Assembly (NCBI GenBank): GCA_944325595.1
Contig: CALVAQ010000004.1
Coordinates: forward strand, 1-64,000
Direction: 5' to 3'
DNA from: Candidatus Gastranaerophilales bacterium
Lineage (GTDB): Bacteria > Cyanobacteriota > Vampirovibrionia > Gastranaerophilales > Gastranaerophilaceae
DNA length: 64,000 bases
This document shows positions 7,535-16,031 of this stretch, in pieces. The notes beneath the pieces are model-generated. The model saw only the letters and a program-made list of their open reading frames with translations. It was not told where the DNA came from and ran no database searches. Both the position numbers and the translations under genes were made by a program. The first letter of the stretch is position 1, and each line of letters begins with the position of its first letter.

Positions 7535-8383
7535 CTATTCCCAGTTATTTGTATAAATTTTGCTGCCAAATTTTTTGCACACAAGACATTTTTCTGATTC
7601 CAGATAACTCTTTTTGCTAAAATCTTTTAATGATGCTCCTGAATGACCTCTGTAGTCATTTAAAAGCATCGGACAATTATATACACCTGATTTTGAAAGT
7701 ATACGAGAATGCATGCAATCAAAATCACAAGCAGAAATATCCTGAGTATATCCAGTGTCTGCCTGTTGCAAATGTTCAACCGGAACGAAAGAAAAATTTA
7801 TATCCTCTGTTTCAAAGCCGAACTTTTTGCCCAGTTCAGAAAATCCATCTTTTAGTTCTCCAATTTGAGGTTCTTCCGTCCTTATCACTAGTATCGGATT
7901 AAATCCGTATTTGTTTAAAGACGTAATTGCATGCAGCGCTTTTCTAAAAGCTCCTCTGCCGGCGGCTGTGTCGTTTGTTTTTTCGTCATAGTGGTTTATA
8001 AATATTTTAAAAATTATTTCGTTTGTTCCCTCTTCTTCGACACGTTTTAGAAACCTTGCTTTTTTGTCGTTTATGCATTCACCGTCAGAAAATATTGTTA
8101 CCGAGCAAAATGACAGGCAAAGCCTTAATATATGATTGAATTCGGGATGTGCCATAGAATTTTTGCCAAGGAGATAAATATATTTTAAATCTGTTTTATC
8201 AACGATAGATAGCGCCTCTTTAATTTCATCTATTTGGAGATACTTTTTGTTTTTTTGATTAAAACTTCTGCTCCTGTAGACATTAAAATTTTTGTTTTGA
8301 TTTTTTATATATGACAAATCTATAAAAAGATGTTCAAGTTTTTCCATACAAACACATTCCGCTCTGACGATTGAATTATACAT
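7535..8383 (-). CDS. Radical-SAM-like protein lacking the cluster cysteines
   Basis: A 282-residue protein with a strong AAGGAGG before its ATG. Residues 18-37 have the layout of a radical SAM N-terminus, but the CX3CX2C cysteines are Lys27, Lys31 and Asn34 (KNQNKNFN). The following 'YIYLLGKNSMAHPEFNHILR' and 'VTIFSDGECINDKKARFL' resemble the GGEPL and TNG strands of the barrel. The C-terminus has a SPASM-like cysteine series (ACDFDC, YNCP, then CLVC, with 'SGASLKDF' between). If the assignment is right the enzyme cannot bind the usual SAM-cleaving 4Fe-4S cluster, though an auxiliary cluster remains possible. It converges on the nuo operon from the other strand. Confidence 0.6.
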   Translation of the reverse strand: MYNSIVRAECVCMEKLEHLFIDLSYIKNQNKNFNVYRSRSFNQKNKKYLQIDEIKEALSIVDKTDLKYIYLLGKNSMAHPEFNHILRLCLSFCSVTIFSDGECINDKKARFLKRVEEEGTNEIIFKIFINHYDEKTNDTAAGRGAFRKALHAITSLNKYGFNPILVIRTEEPQIGELKDGFSELGKKFGFETEDINFSFVPVEHLQQADTGYTQDISACDFDCMHSRILSKSGVYNCPMLLNDYRGHSGASLKDFSKKSYLESEKCLVCKKFGSKIYTNNWE

Positions 8384-8474
8384 AGTGCCTCCTTAAAATA
8401 ATCTGATAAAAAATAACCTTTCTTGAAATATCTTTTCGGATTTTATAAAGAAGCGTGTCCGGAATAAATAGTAC

Positions 8475-8521
8475 AGTTGTATATAAATAACTTCCCTACT
8501 ATGCTATATACAACTTTTTTT
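8475..8521. promoter_or_regulatory. 11-bp inverted repeat followed by a T-run
   Basis: AGTTGTATATA (8475-8485) and TATATACAACT (8505-8515) form an 11-bp stem with a 19-bp loop, followed by seven T. It lies between a minus-strand and a plus-strand gene, so no obvious plus-strand transcript needs ending here. It may be a terminator, an operator or a leader structure. Confidence 0.4.
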
Positions 8522-8632
8522 ACAATTATAAATATAATCTCAGAAGTCTTTTCTAAAGCGGTTTGTTGATATTCCTAAAGATAAAATAAAGCTTTCCGAT
8601 ATAAAAAGTAAATCATTCAGGAGGGCTGCATT

Positions 8633-8803
8633 GTGGCAACAATAATAGAAAATATACACGGAAGAAGATTAATCAGAGTATCGACTGATGATGTAATTTC
8701 AATTGTAAAAGAATATCAACAAAAAGCCTGTGACTCTTGTTCTTATGAAGAAACGAGAAAAAAACTGGACAAATCGGAAATATATCTTCCCGAAGATTTA
8801 TAA
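8633..8803 (+). CDS. Small hypothetical protein (56 residues)
   Basis: A GTG start lies 8 bp after CAGGAGGG, an excellent ribosome-binding site. The 56-residue product starts MATIIENIHGRR, is charged and soluble, and has a CDSC pair (residues 33-36) that could bind a metal. It is followed 74 bp later by another small gene in the same direction. No family is recognised. Confidence 0.6.
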   Translation: MATIIENIHGRRLIRVSTDDVISIVKEYQQKACDSCSYEETRKKLDKSEIYLPEDL

Positions 8804-8877
8804 ATATACAAAAATTTTGTTGAAAAATGAACAAATTATGATATATAATCGTTTAACAAAACAGGAGGGTTGTTATC

Positions 8878-9228
8878 ATGAAAAAATTCACAACATTACT
8901 TTTGGCAGCAGCTTTTGTATTGAGCGCAGGCAGTTCTTTTGCTGCATCAAACTTTCTTCAGGATTATCAAAACAAAAGAAATGCAGCAATTAAAAAACAA
9001 GATGCAAGAATAAATGAAATGCAGAAAAAACAAGAAGCCGCTCAAAAGAAAAGAGAAGCAGACAAAGCTGCATATCAGAAAAAACAACAGCAAAGACAAG
9101 AAGCATACAAAAAACAGCAGGAACAATATAAAAAACAACAACAGGCAAAAAAAGATGCATACAAGAAAAAACAACAGGAAAGAAAAGATGCTGTTAAAAA
9201 TCTGAAAGATGCTTTCGGAATCAAATAA
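8878..9228 (+). CDS. Secreted Lys/Gln/Ala-rich coiled-coil protein
   Basis: A 116-residue protein with a clear signal peptide (MKKF, hydrophobic residues 5-16, cleavage after SSFA near 22). The mature part is almost entirely repeats of K, Q, A and E with regularly placed Y ('QKKREADKAAYQKKQQQRQ', 'AYKKQQEQYKKQQQAK'), typical of a long single alpha helix or coiled coil that is strongly basic. AGGAGGG lies 8 bp before the ATG and a terminator follows. A periplasmic or envelope role is likely; nothing more specific can be said. Confidence 0.75.
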   Translation: MKKFTTLLLAAAFVLSAGSSFAASNFLQDYQNKRNAAIKKQDARINEMQKKQEAAQKKREADKAAYQKKQQQRQEAYKKQQEQYKKQQQAKKDAYKKKQQERKDAVKNLKDAFGIK

Positions 9229-9235
9229 AATTTTA

Positions 9236-9268
9236 AAACGGGCTGATTATCCATCTGCCCGTTTTTTT
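9236..9268 (+). terminator. Rho-independent terminator
   Basis: ACGGGC/GCCCGT stem followed by seven T, immediately after the Lys/Gln-rich gene. Confidence 0.85.
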
Positions 9269-9343
9269 GTTTACTAAATCGATTAAATATGATAATCTAA
9301 GGAAAAATCGAATTAGAAGTTACAAAAGAAAAGAGAGAATTTG

Positions 9344-9784
9344 ATGAAAAAACTATTCACTTTACTCGCCGTTCTGGCTCTTGCTACTCCTGTATTTGCT
9401 GCTGACAAATATGCCTCGGTTGACCTTGACAAGGTACTCAAAGGATACAAAAAAACTGCAACTATCAACAAAACATTCCAGAAACGTGAAGCTGATATCA
9501 GAGTCTTTATCGTTGATGCGCAAAAAAGTGTTGTAGCTGCTACAACAGAAGCAGACAGAAAAAAACTTGAAGAAAAATACAGCAAAGAACTCAAGGCAAA
9601 AATGGATAAACTTCAAAAAGACAAAATTGCTGCTTTGCAGGGACTTGAGAAAGATGTAAAAAAAGCAATTGATGCCGAAGGCAAAAAAGGTGTTTATGCT
9701 TTGATTTTGACAAACAATACAACACTTTACGGCGCAGTTGATATTTCTGACAGTATTATAAAAACACTTAATTCAATGCCGTAA
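9344..9784 (+). CDS. OmpH/Skp-family periplasmic protein
   Basis: A 146-residue exported protein. Residues 1-20 are a signal peptide ending PVFAA. The mature part begins 'DKYASVDLDKVLKGYKK', continues as a long charged coiled coil (about 35-100) and ends 'YALILTNNTTLYGAVDISDS', the layout of the OmpH/Skp family, whose members are periplasmic chaperones for outer-membrane proteins. The ATG is preceded in frame by TTG and by AAAGAGAG; I take the ATG because signal peptides of this family start MKK. It is a monocistronic gene with its own terminator. Confidence 0.8.
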   Translation: MKKLFTLLAVLALATPVFAADKYASVDLDKVLKGYKKTATINKTFQKREADIRVFIVDAQKSVVAATTEADRKKLEEKYSKELKAKMDKLQKDKIAALQGLEKDVKKAIDAEGKKGVYALILTNNTTLYGAVDISDSIIKTLNSMP

Positions 9785-9801
9785 GATTGAAAGAGTTTAA
9801 C

Positions 9802-9834
9802 AAAAAGCCTCTGAAAGAGTTCAGAGGCTTTTTG
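9802..9834. terminator. Bidirectional terminator between convergent genes
   Basis: A perfect stem AAAAGCCTCTGAA/TTCAGAGGCTTTT with A-run on the left and T-run on the right serves the OmpH-like gene and the convergent PLP enzyme. Confidence 0.85.
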
Positions 9835-11055
9835 TTACATACCGAGTTCTTTTAAAACTCCGTCAAGTGCAATTTTTACGTGTGCATAGTTCAATCCCCC
9901 CTGCATATAAGCTGCATAAGGCGGGCGCATCGGTCCGTCAGCAGACAATTCTATCGTTGAACCTTCGATAAAACTGCCTCCTGCCATAATCAGTTTGTCC
10001 TCGTATCCCGGAACTTCATCAGGAATTGGTGTCAGGTATGATTCAATCGGAGAATTGTGCTGCAATGCTTTACAAAAGGCAAGCAGCGGCTCCGGCTTTC
10101 CGAATTCTATTGTTTGAATCAAATCTGTTCTTTTTTGATACGGTTTTGGAGTAGATACAAAACCGATATCTTCAAAAACTTGAGAGGCAAGTATAGCGCC
10201 TTTTATTGCTTCAGATACAATTGATGGTGCCATAAAAAGCCCCTGAAATATCAATCTGGTCTGATTAAGCATTGCGCCGCCCTCCGTACCGATACCCGGA
10301 GCGGTCAGCCGGTATGCAGCCTGCTCAACGTATTCCTGCTTTCCTGCAATGTATCCGCCGGTTTCTACAATGCCGCCTCCCGGATTTTTTATCAAAGAAC
10401 CGGCAACTATATCCGCACCGATTTCAAGAGGTTCTTGCTCTTCCACAAATTCGCAGTAGCAGTTGTCAACAAAACAGATACAGTCCGGATTTTTTGATTT
10501 AACTATATCGATAACTTTTTTTGTAGCTTCAATATCAAGAGATTTTCTTGTTGCATAACCTCTAGAACGCTGAATTGTAACCATGTTTACCGATTTGTCT
10601 ATAGTTTTTTCGAGTTTTTCAAAATCGACATCCATGTTGTTAACAAGAGGAATTTCTTCGTACAATACACCGTGCCCCATCAAGGATGCTCTGTAATTTC
10701 CTCTGGTTCCTATAACTTCTTCCATTGTGTCATAAGGCGTACCGACGACTGAAACTAGTTTTTCCCCGTGTCTTAGGTTGCCAAACAGTGCACATGCTAT
10801 AGCGTGTGTGCCTGATACAAAGTGATTTCTGACAATTGCAGCATCTGTCTTGAAAACATCTGCAAAGGTCTTGTCCAGAACTTCTCTTCCCATATCATCG
10901 TGACCATAGCCGCTCACAGTAGCAAAATGTTCTAATCCGATTTTGTTTTTTCGAAAAGCCTCCAGAACTTTTTTCTGATTGTATTCTTTTACTTTATCAA
11001 CGTGCTTGAATTGCTCCTGCACTTTTTCTTCGGCTAGTTCAATAATCTTGTTCAT
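9835..11055 (-). CDS. PLP-dependent enzyme of the aluminium-resistance / methionine gamma-lyase-like family
   Basis: A 406-residue protein of the Alum_res family, fold-type I PLP enzymes related to cystathionine gamma-synthase and methionine gamma-lyase. Visible marks are 'VSGYGHDDMGREVLDKTFAD', 'FVSGTHAIACALFGNLR', a PLP-lysine segment 'AGSLIKNPGGGIVETGGYIA' and the C-terminal 'AGGSFIEGSTIELSADGPMR'. The family is cytosolic and probably acts on sulfur-containing amino acids; the substrate is not established. I start at the ATG of MNKIIEL; a TTG 14 codons upstream is open but has no ribosome-binding site. Confidence 0.88.
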   Translation of the reverse strand: MNKIIELAEEKVQEQFKHVDKVKEYNQKKVLEAFRKNKIGLEHFATVSGYGHDDMGREVLDKTFADVFKTDAAIVRNHFVSGTHAIACALFGNLRHGEKLVSVVGTPYDTMEEVIGTRGNYRASLMGHGVLYEEIPLVNNMDVDFEKLEKTIDKSVNMVTIQRSRGYATRKSLDIEATKKVIDIVKSKNPDCICFVDNCYCEFVEEQEPLEIGADIVAGSLIKNPGGGIVETGGYIAGKQEYVEQAAYRLTAPGIGTEGGAMLNQTRLIFQGLFMAPSIVSEAIKGAILASQVFEDIGFVSTPKPYQKRTDLIQTIEFGKPEPLLAFCKALQHNSPIESYLTPIPDEVPGYEDKLIMAGGSFIEGSTIELSADGPMRPPYAAYMQGGLNYAHVKIALDGVLKELGM

Positions 11056-11201
11056 AAAAACCGTCCATCCCTCTCTTTTATAATTAGATAATAACAAAAA
11101 AGGATAAAAAATTAAATTTTAATACTTTTTATAAAATTTATAATTTTCTTATTAACAATTTTTTCTGTTTCTTTGTTTTTATATATACATAAAGGAATAT
11201 A

Positions 11202-12161
11202 GTGGTGAAAATAGGTCCGTTAAGAAATACAAAAGCATACCTGAAGGCAGGAGCACTTGCATTGCTTGTAAGTGCGAGCACCTGTATCAAAAGACCTGCA
11301 CTCACAAAGGATATTGTAGAATTTTCACACCCTCAGGCAGCAAAATTGATACAAAAACTGGAAGCCGGCGACAGACACTCTGCAACTATATATCTTGATG
11401 AAGCAGCCGAACGTTTAATCACAAAAAAACAGATGAAGGAGTACAGGAAAGTACCTCAGCGTATTCTTGACACACTTAAAACACTTCCCGACACAATGGA
11501 GGTGTACTATCAGGTCTACAAAGGAAAAGCTGACAGCTATATTCAAAAACAGTTGCAAAAAGCAGACAGTCTGCTTACTGTTGGACACGGCAATACCGGT
11601 AGAGGTTATATTACACTTGCCGGAGAAAAGAAAGCATATGAAGGCGACTATATCAGTCAGTATGCGGCAGACAGTTTGTTTAACAATGCGCTAAACCAAA
11701 AAGATTCAATATTAAGGGCAAATATTTCGAAAAAAGCATACAAAAAACTCAAAGACCACGAAAAAGATGCAACGCTAAGCTATTTGTATAACGTAAATGA
11801 AACACTGCTGTCAAAACATAACGATTCAAGAACTATTCCCGAATCTTTCTTTGAATGTCTGGAAAATGGCGATAGGGCGCTTGCTCAGGCAAAATTTAAC
11901 GTTATGCCGAGTTCCAAAGCGGTTAGGACGGGTCTCGCAAAAAGAAACCTGATACAAATGCTGGTATTCGGAAACGGAAAAATATATAAAAACGAGCATG
12001 CACAGGAAAATCTGCACAATATGCTCGACATCATTGATAAGAAAGTTGACTCAAAACGAAGATTGGAAGAAATTTTTGATATTGTAAAGGCTTACGGAGT
12101 AAATGAAAAAAATCTCGAAAAAACAAAACAGGAAATAGCAGAATACTTATCATCGAAATAA
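11202..12161 (+). CDS. Exported lysozyme-like (GH24-type) protein, divergent
   Basis: A 319-residue protein starting at one of two adjacent GTG codons after AAAGGA. Residues 12-28 form a hydrophobic export segment with a Cys at 28, although the preceding residues are a poor lipobox. Residues about 95-260 resemble phage-type lysozyme: Glu100 in 'TMEVYYQVYKG', then 'TVGHGNTGRGYITLA' (family TIGYGHT), then 'LSYLYNVNETL' and 'TGLAKRNLIQMLVFGNG' (family GL..RR..E..L). The last glutamate is Gln. Such enzymes cut peptidoglycan; the divergence leaves activity uncertain. Confidence 0.6.
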   Translation: MVKIGPLRNTKAYLKAGALALLVSASTCIKRPALTKDIVEFSHPQAAKLIQKLEAGDRHSATIYLDEAAERLITKKQMKEYRKVPQRILDTLKTLPDTMEVYYQVYKGKADSYIQKQLQKADSLLTVGHGNTGRGYITLAGEKKAYEGDYISQYAADSLFNNALNQKDSILRANISKKAYKKLKDHEKDATLSYLYNVNETLLSKHNDSRTIPESFFECLENGDRALAQAKFNVMPSSKAVRTGLAKRNLIQMLVFGNGKIYKNEHAQENLHNMLDIIDKKVDSKRRLEEIFDIVKAYGVNEKNLEKTKQEIAEYLSSK

Positions 12162-12162
12162 A

Positions 12163-14997
12163 TCAAGACAGGTAACTTTTCAAATACTGACCCGTATATG
12201 ATTTTTTACATTTTACTATTTCTTCCGGAGTTCCTTCAAAAACAATATTTCCGCCGGCATCTCCGCCTTCCGGACCCAAATCAATAATATGGTCGGCAAT
12301 TTTTATCAAATCCATATTATGTTCAATGATGAGAATTGTATTTCCCGCATCAGCTAGTTTGTTGATAATCTTTATCAGTTTATCCAAATCATACCAGTGC
12401 AGTCCGACGGACGGTTCATCCAGCAGATACAATGTTTTTCCGGTTGCTTTTTTATTCAATTCCGAGGCAAGTTTTATTCTCTGTGCCTCACCGCCGGATA
12501 GTGTTGTTGCACTCTGTCCGAGTTTTATGTACCCCAAACCCACATCGTACAATGTTTTTAGGCGGCTTTTTATTTTTGGGATATTTTCAAAGAAGACATA
12601 TGCCTCCGCAACAGTCATATTCAGAACATCAGAGATTGTTGCACCTTTGTATTTAACCTCCAGTGTTTCTCTGTTGTAACGTTTGCCTTTGCAGACATCA
12701 CATTTTACATAAACATCCGAGAGGAAGTTCATCTCGATTTTAATTAAACCGTCGCCCTTGCAGGCTTCACATCTTCCGCCTTTGACGTTAAAACTGAAAC
12801 GACCGGGCTTGTATCCTCTGACTTTTGCTTCATTTGTCATTGCATAAAGTTCACGTATGTATGTGAATACATCCGTATATGTGGCAGGATTGGATCTTGG
12901 CGTTCTGCCTATCGGTGACTGATCAATATCTATAATCTTGTCTATATTTTCAAACCCGAGAATTTCATCCACACCTATAGGTTTGGGTTTGTTTCCTCTG
13001 AGTTTGTGTATTGCATATTCGTGTATCAAATCCTGCATTAGTGTAGATTTTCCGGAACCGGAAACACCTGTCAATGCAACTATTTTCCCGAGAGGAATAT
13101 TAAGGTTTATATTTTTCAGATTATTCAAATGGGCATTTTTAACCTGCAAAAGGCAGCCATTGCCTTCTCTGCGTTTTGTAGGAACGGCAATTTTTTTTGC
13201 GCCGCTTAAATACTGTCCGGTTATAGATTCTTTCACAGCTTTAATATCTTCCAATGAGCCTTTGGCAACAACCTTTCCTCCGTGAACACCCGCTCTCGGT
13301 CCGATATCAACAATATAATCTGCATTTTTCATTGTGTCTTCATCGTGTTCAACAACAATCAATGTGTTTCCGAGGTTTCTGAGCCTCAGGAGAGTTTTTA
13401 TGAGCATATCATTGTCTCGCTGATGTAATCCGATGGAGGGTTCATCAAGAACATACAAAACTCCGGAAAGCCCGCTTCCTATTTGTGTAGCGAGTCTGAT
13501 ACGCTGGGCTTCTCCGCCGGAAAGAGTCAAAGACATGCGGCTCAAATTCAAATATCCCAGTCCGACATCAAGAAGAAATTTGAGTCTTGAGCGAACTTCT
13601 TCAAGCACCTGTTTTGCAATTTTCATCTGATAATCAGACAATTCCAGATACAAATCGGAAAAGAACTTAAAACTTTCCGTAATCGGCATATTGCAGACTT
13701 CAAAAATATTTTTTCCTCCGACTGTCACAGCCAGCACAAAAGGTTTCAGTCTCGCACCTTTACAGTCCGGACAGGGCGTCATTTTCATATATTTCTGGAT
13801 TTCTTCTCTCCAGTAATCGCCGTTTGATTCGTTGTATCTTTTTTGTAAAAACGGAATTACGCCGACAAAACGCATTTTCTGGGTAGTGTAGCGATGTGTT
13901 CCAAACTGTTTTACACGAAAATCAATTATATCTTTTCCGCCGTAGAGTATAATATTTTGATGTTCGGCTGACAGGTTTTCGAACGGTTTGTTCATATCAA
14001 TTCCGTAGTAGGAACAAACTGAGTTCAAAATATCCGTGTAATAAGAGGTTGTTGTTTTGCTCCACGGGTAGATTGCTCCTTCATGCAGCGATTTTTTTCT
14101 GTCGGGAACAACCAAATCAGGGTCTATTACAAAATCCGCCCCCAAACCGGAACAAGTGGGACAGGCGCCGTAAGGATTGTTGAAACTGAAACTTCTCGGA
14201 GCAAGTTCTTCAAAACTCAAACCGCATTTTGGACAGGCAAGTTTTTCTGAGAATATGAGTTCTTCTCCTCCGATTACATCCACTGTCATCAACCCGTTTG
14301 CCTTTTTCAGTGCAATTTGTGCACTATCAGCCAGTCTGGATTTTGCGGATTCTTTGACGACTATTCTGTCAACAACAACATCAATATTATGTTTTTGGGT
14401 TTTTGCGAGTTTTATTTCTTTCGGGTCTGTTTCATCAAGGTTGTATACTTCTCCGTCAACTTTTATACGAATGAAGCCTTCTTGCTGCAATTCGGATATC
14501 AATGAAGCATACTCGCCTTTTTTGCCTCTCACCACAGGAGCAATTATCTGAATTTTGGTTCCTTCCGGGAGTTTAAGGATTTTGTCCACAATTTCATCTA
14601 TACTCTGCGGCTTGATTTCGTCTCCGCATTCGGGACAGTGCGGAACCCCTATTCTGGCAAACAAAAGCCTGAGATAGTCGTAAATTTCTGTAACAGTACC
14701 GACTGTGGAACGGGGATTGTTTGAAGTAGACTTTTGGTCAATAGAAATAGCCGGAGACAGCCCCTCAATACTTTCAACATCGGGTTTGTCCATCTGTCCC
14801 AGAAACTGTCTTGCATAGGTAGAAAGGCTTTCTACATATCTTCTCTGACCTTCGGCAAAAATTGTATCAAAAGCAAGAGAGCTTTTCCCTGAGCCGGAAA
14901 CGCCCGTAAAAACGATTAGCTCATTTTTTGGCAATTCAAGGTCAACGTTTCGTAAATTATGCTGATTTGCACCTTTTATGACAATTTTATCGTTCAT
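12163..14997 (-). CDS. uvrA: Excinuclease ABC subunit A
   Basis: A 944-residue UvrA of normal length, the damage-recognition ATPase of nucleotide excision repair. It has two ABC modules, each with Walker A ('GVSGSGKSSLAFDTI' near residue 31 and 'GVSGSGKSTLMQDLI' near 640), ABC signatures ('LSGGEAQRIRLATQ', 'LSGGEAQRIKLASE') and zinc-binding cysteine pairs (CPECG, CPKCG/CPTC, CEACKGDG/CDVCKG). It is convergent with the lysozyme-like gene, with one base between the two stops. Confidence 0.98.
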   Translation of the reverse strand: MNDKIVIKGANQHNLRNVDLELPKNELIVFTGVSGSGKSSLAFDTIFAEGQRRYVESLSTYARQFLGQMDKPDVESIEGLSPAISIDQKSTSNNPRSTVGTVTEIYDYLRLLFARIGVPHCPECGDEIKPQSIDEIVDKILKLPEGTKIQIIAPVVRGKKGEYASLISELQQEGFIRIKVDGEVYNLDETDPKEIKLAKTQKHNIDVVVDRIVVKESAKSRLADSAQIALKKANGLMTVDVIGGEELIFSEKLACPKCGLSFEELAPRSFSFNNPYGACPTCSGLGADFVIDPDLVVPDRKKSLHEGAIYPWSKTTTSYYTDILNSVCSYYGIDMNKPFENLSAEHQNIILYGGKDIIDFRVKQFGTHRYTTQKMRFVGVIPFLQKRYNESNGDYWREEIQKYMKMTPCPDCKGARLKPFVLAVTVGGKNIFEVCNMPITESFKFFSDLYLELSDYQMKIAKQVLEEVRSRLKFLLDVGLGYLNLSRMSLTLSGGEAQRIRLATQIGSGLSGVLYVLDEPSIGLHQRDNDMLIKTLLRLRNLGNTLIVVEHDEDTMKNADYIVDIGPRAGVHGGKVVAKGSLEDIKAVKESITGQYLSGAKKIAVPTKRREGNGCLLQVKNAHLNNLKNINLNIPLGKIVALTGVSGSGKSTLMQDLIHEYAIHKLRGNKPKPIGVDEILGFENIDKIIDIDQSPIGRTPRSNPATYTDVFTYIRELYAMTNEAKVRGYKPGRFSFNVKGGRCEACKGDGLIKIEMNFLSDVYVKCDVCKGKRYNRETLEVKYKGATISDVLNMTVAEAYVFFENIPKIKSRLKTLYDVGLGYIKLGQSATTLSGGEAQRIKLASELNKKATGKTLYLLDEPSVGLHWYDLDKLIKIINKLADAGNTILIIEHNMDLIKIADHIIDLGPEGGDAGGNIVFEGTPEEIVKCKKSYTGQYLKSYLS

Positions 14998-15063
14998 AAC
15001 AAAAAAATAATGTCCCCATAAAATACAAGGACATTATTTCACAATATCCAAAGTTATTCAAAT

Positions 15064-15447
15064 TTATTCTTTATCAAGACCGAATTTTATTTTGTTGTCC
15101 AGATGTCTGCCGATTATGTATTTCGGCAGATTTTTTTCATAAAGTTTGTCCGATGAGGAATATACAAAAGAACTGTTTGATTTTACGGTGTATTTTTCAT
15201 TATTCCTTAATGTAAGATTGTAACTTTCTGAAATATTATAGAATTTTACATCCGGGTCTCTGTCGCTGTCCTGAAGCTCAGAAACATTTATATTAATCGT
15301 GTCGCTGTCTGTTCCTATTTTTTTACCTTGTTCAATTAGTTTTTTTCTGTCTTCCTTTGACAAAAGATGCTCTGGGGCATTGATTGTTGTACGTGCTTTA
15401 AAATTTGATTTCAACGGGGATGACATACTTAATTTTGAAATACTCAT
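15064..15447 (-). CDS. Hypothetical protein with N-terminal FK motif
   Basis: A 127-residue protein of unknown function. ATG preceded by AGGAGGTTTTT fixes the start; the open frame further upstream is not translated sequence. It begins MSISKLSMSSPLKSNFKAR; 'SNFKAR' at 14-19 is the same kind of motif as in the MalQ-like and other proteins in this window. The rest is charged and polar, with 'ISESYNLTLRNNEKYTVKSN' in the middle. There is no signal peptide or membrane segment. Confidence 0.7.
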   Translation of the reverse strand: MSISKLSMSSPLKSNFKARTTINAPEHLLSKEDRKKLIEQGKKIGTDSDTININVSELQDSDRDPDVKFYNISESYNLTLRNNEKYTVKSNSSFVYSSSDKLYEKNLPKYIIGRHLDNKIKFGLDKE

Positions 15448-15594
15448 AAAAACCTCCTGTTTGTATGCCAGTATAACATATGTACAGGAAATTTTTTGCT
15501 GCTGACGGGGCAAATATTTCACAAATTTAACATCTTTACAAAAATTTTATATCCTCAAAATATTTTTTTGATAAAATAACCCTTGAGGTTAATT

Positions 15595-15951
15595 ATGCAA
15601 ATAGAATTTTTATATTCAAAGATACACAGAGCCACTGTTACGGATGCAAATTTGGAGTATGTAGGTTCTATCACCATTGATGAAGAATTGATGGATGCTG
15701 CAAAACTGCTGGAAGGAATGAAAGTAGACATACTTGATGTAAACAACGGTGAGCGTTTTCAAACATATGTCATTAAAGGTAAGAGAGGAAACGGAGATAT
15801 TTGTTTGAACGGAGCGGCAGCCCGCAAAGTCGCAATTGGCGACAAAGTTATCATTGTTTCTTACGCTATGATGACTCTGGAAGAAAAATCCCATTTCGAA
15901 CCCGCTATTGTTATGGTGGATGAAAAAAATAAAATTGTTAAAAAATTATAA
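15595..15951 (+). CDS. panD: Aspartate 1-decarboxylase
   Basis: A 118-residue pyruvoyl enzyme that makes beta-alanine for pantothenate and coenzyme A. The self-cleavage site Gly24-Ser25 lies in '[15 protein letters not shown]'; '[17 protein letters not shown]' and 'VIIVSYAMM' are also typical. The ATG follows TTGAGGTTAATT; a start four codons upstream is less likely from homology. A terminator follows. Confidence 0.95.
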   Translation: MQIEFLYSKIHRATVTDANLEYVGSITIDEELMDAAKLLEGMKVDILDVNNGERFQTYVIKGKRGNGDICLNGAAARKVAIGDKVIIVSYAMMTLEEKSHFEPAIVMVDEKNKIVKKL

Positions 15952-15952
15952 C

Positions 15953-15991
15953 AAACCGACAAAAATTTCCTTTGTTCGGTTTTTATTTTTT
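15953..15991 (+). terminator. Rho-independent terminator of panD
   Basis: Stem AAACCGA/TCGGTTT followed by a T-rich run. Confidence 0.75.
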
Positions 15992-16031
15992 TCAAATAAT
16001 GCTAAAATTCTAAAAAACAGGAATTGAGAAA

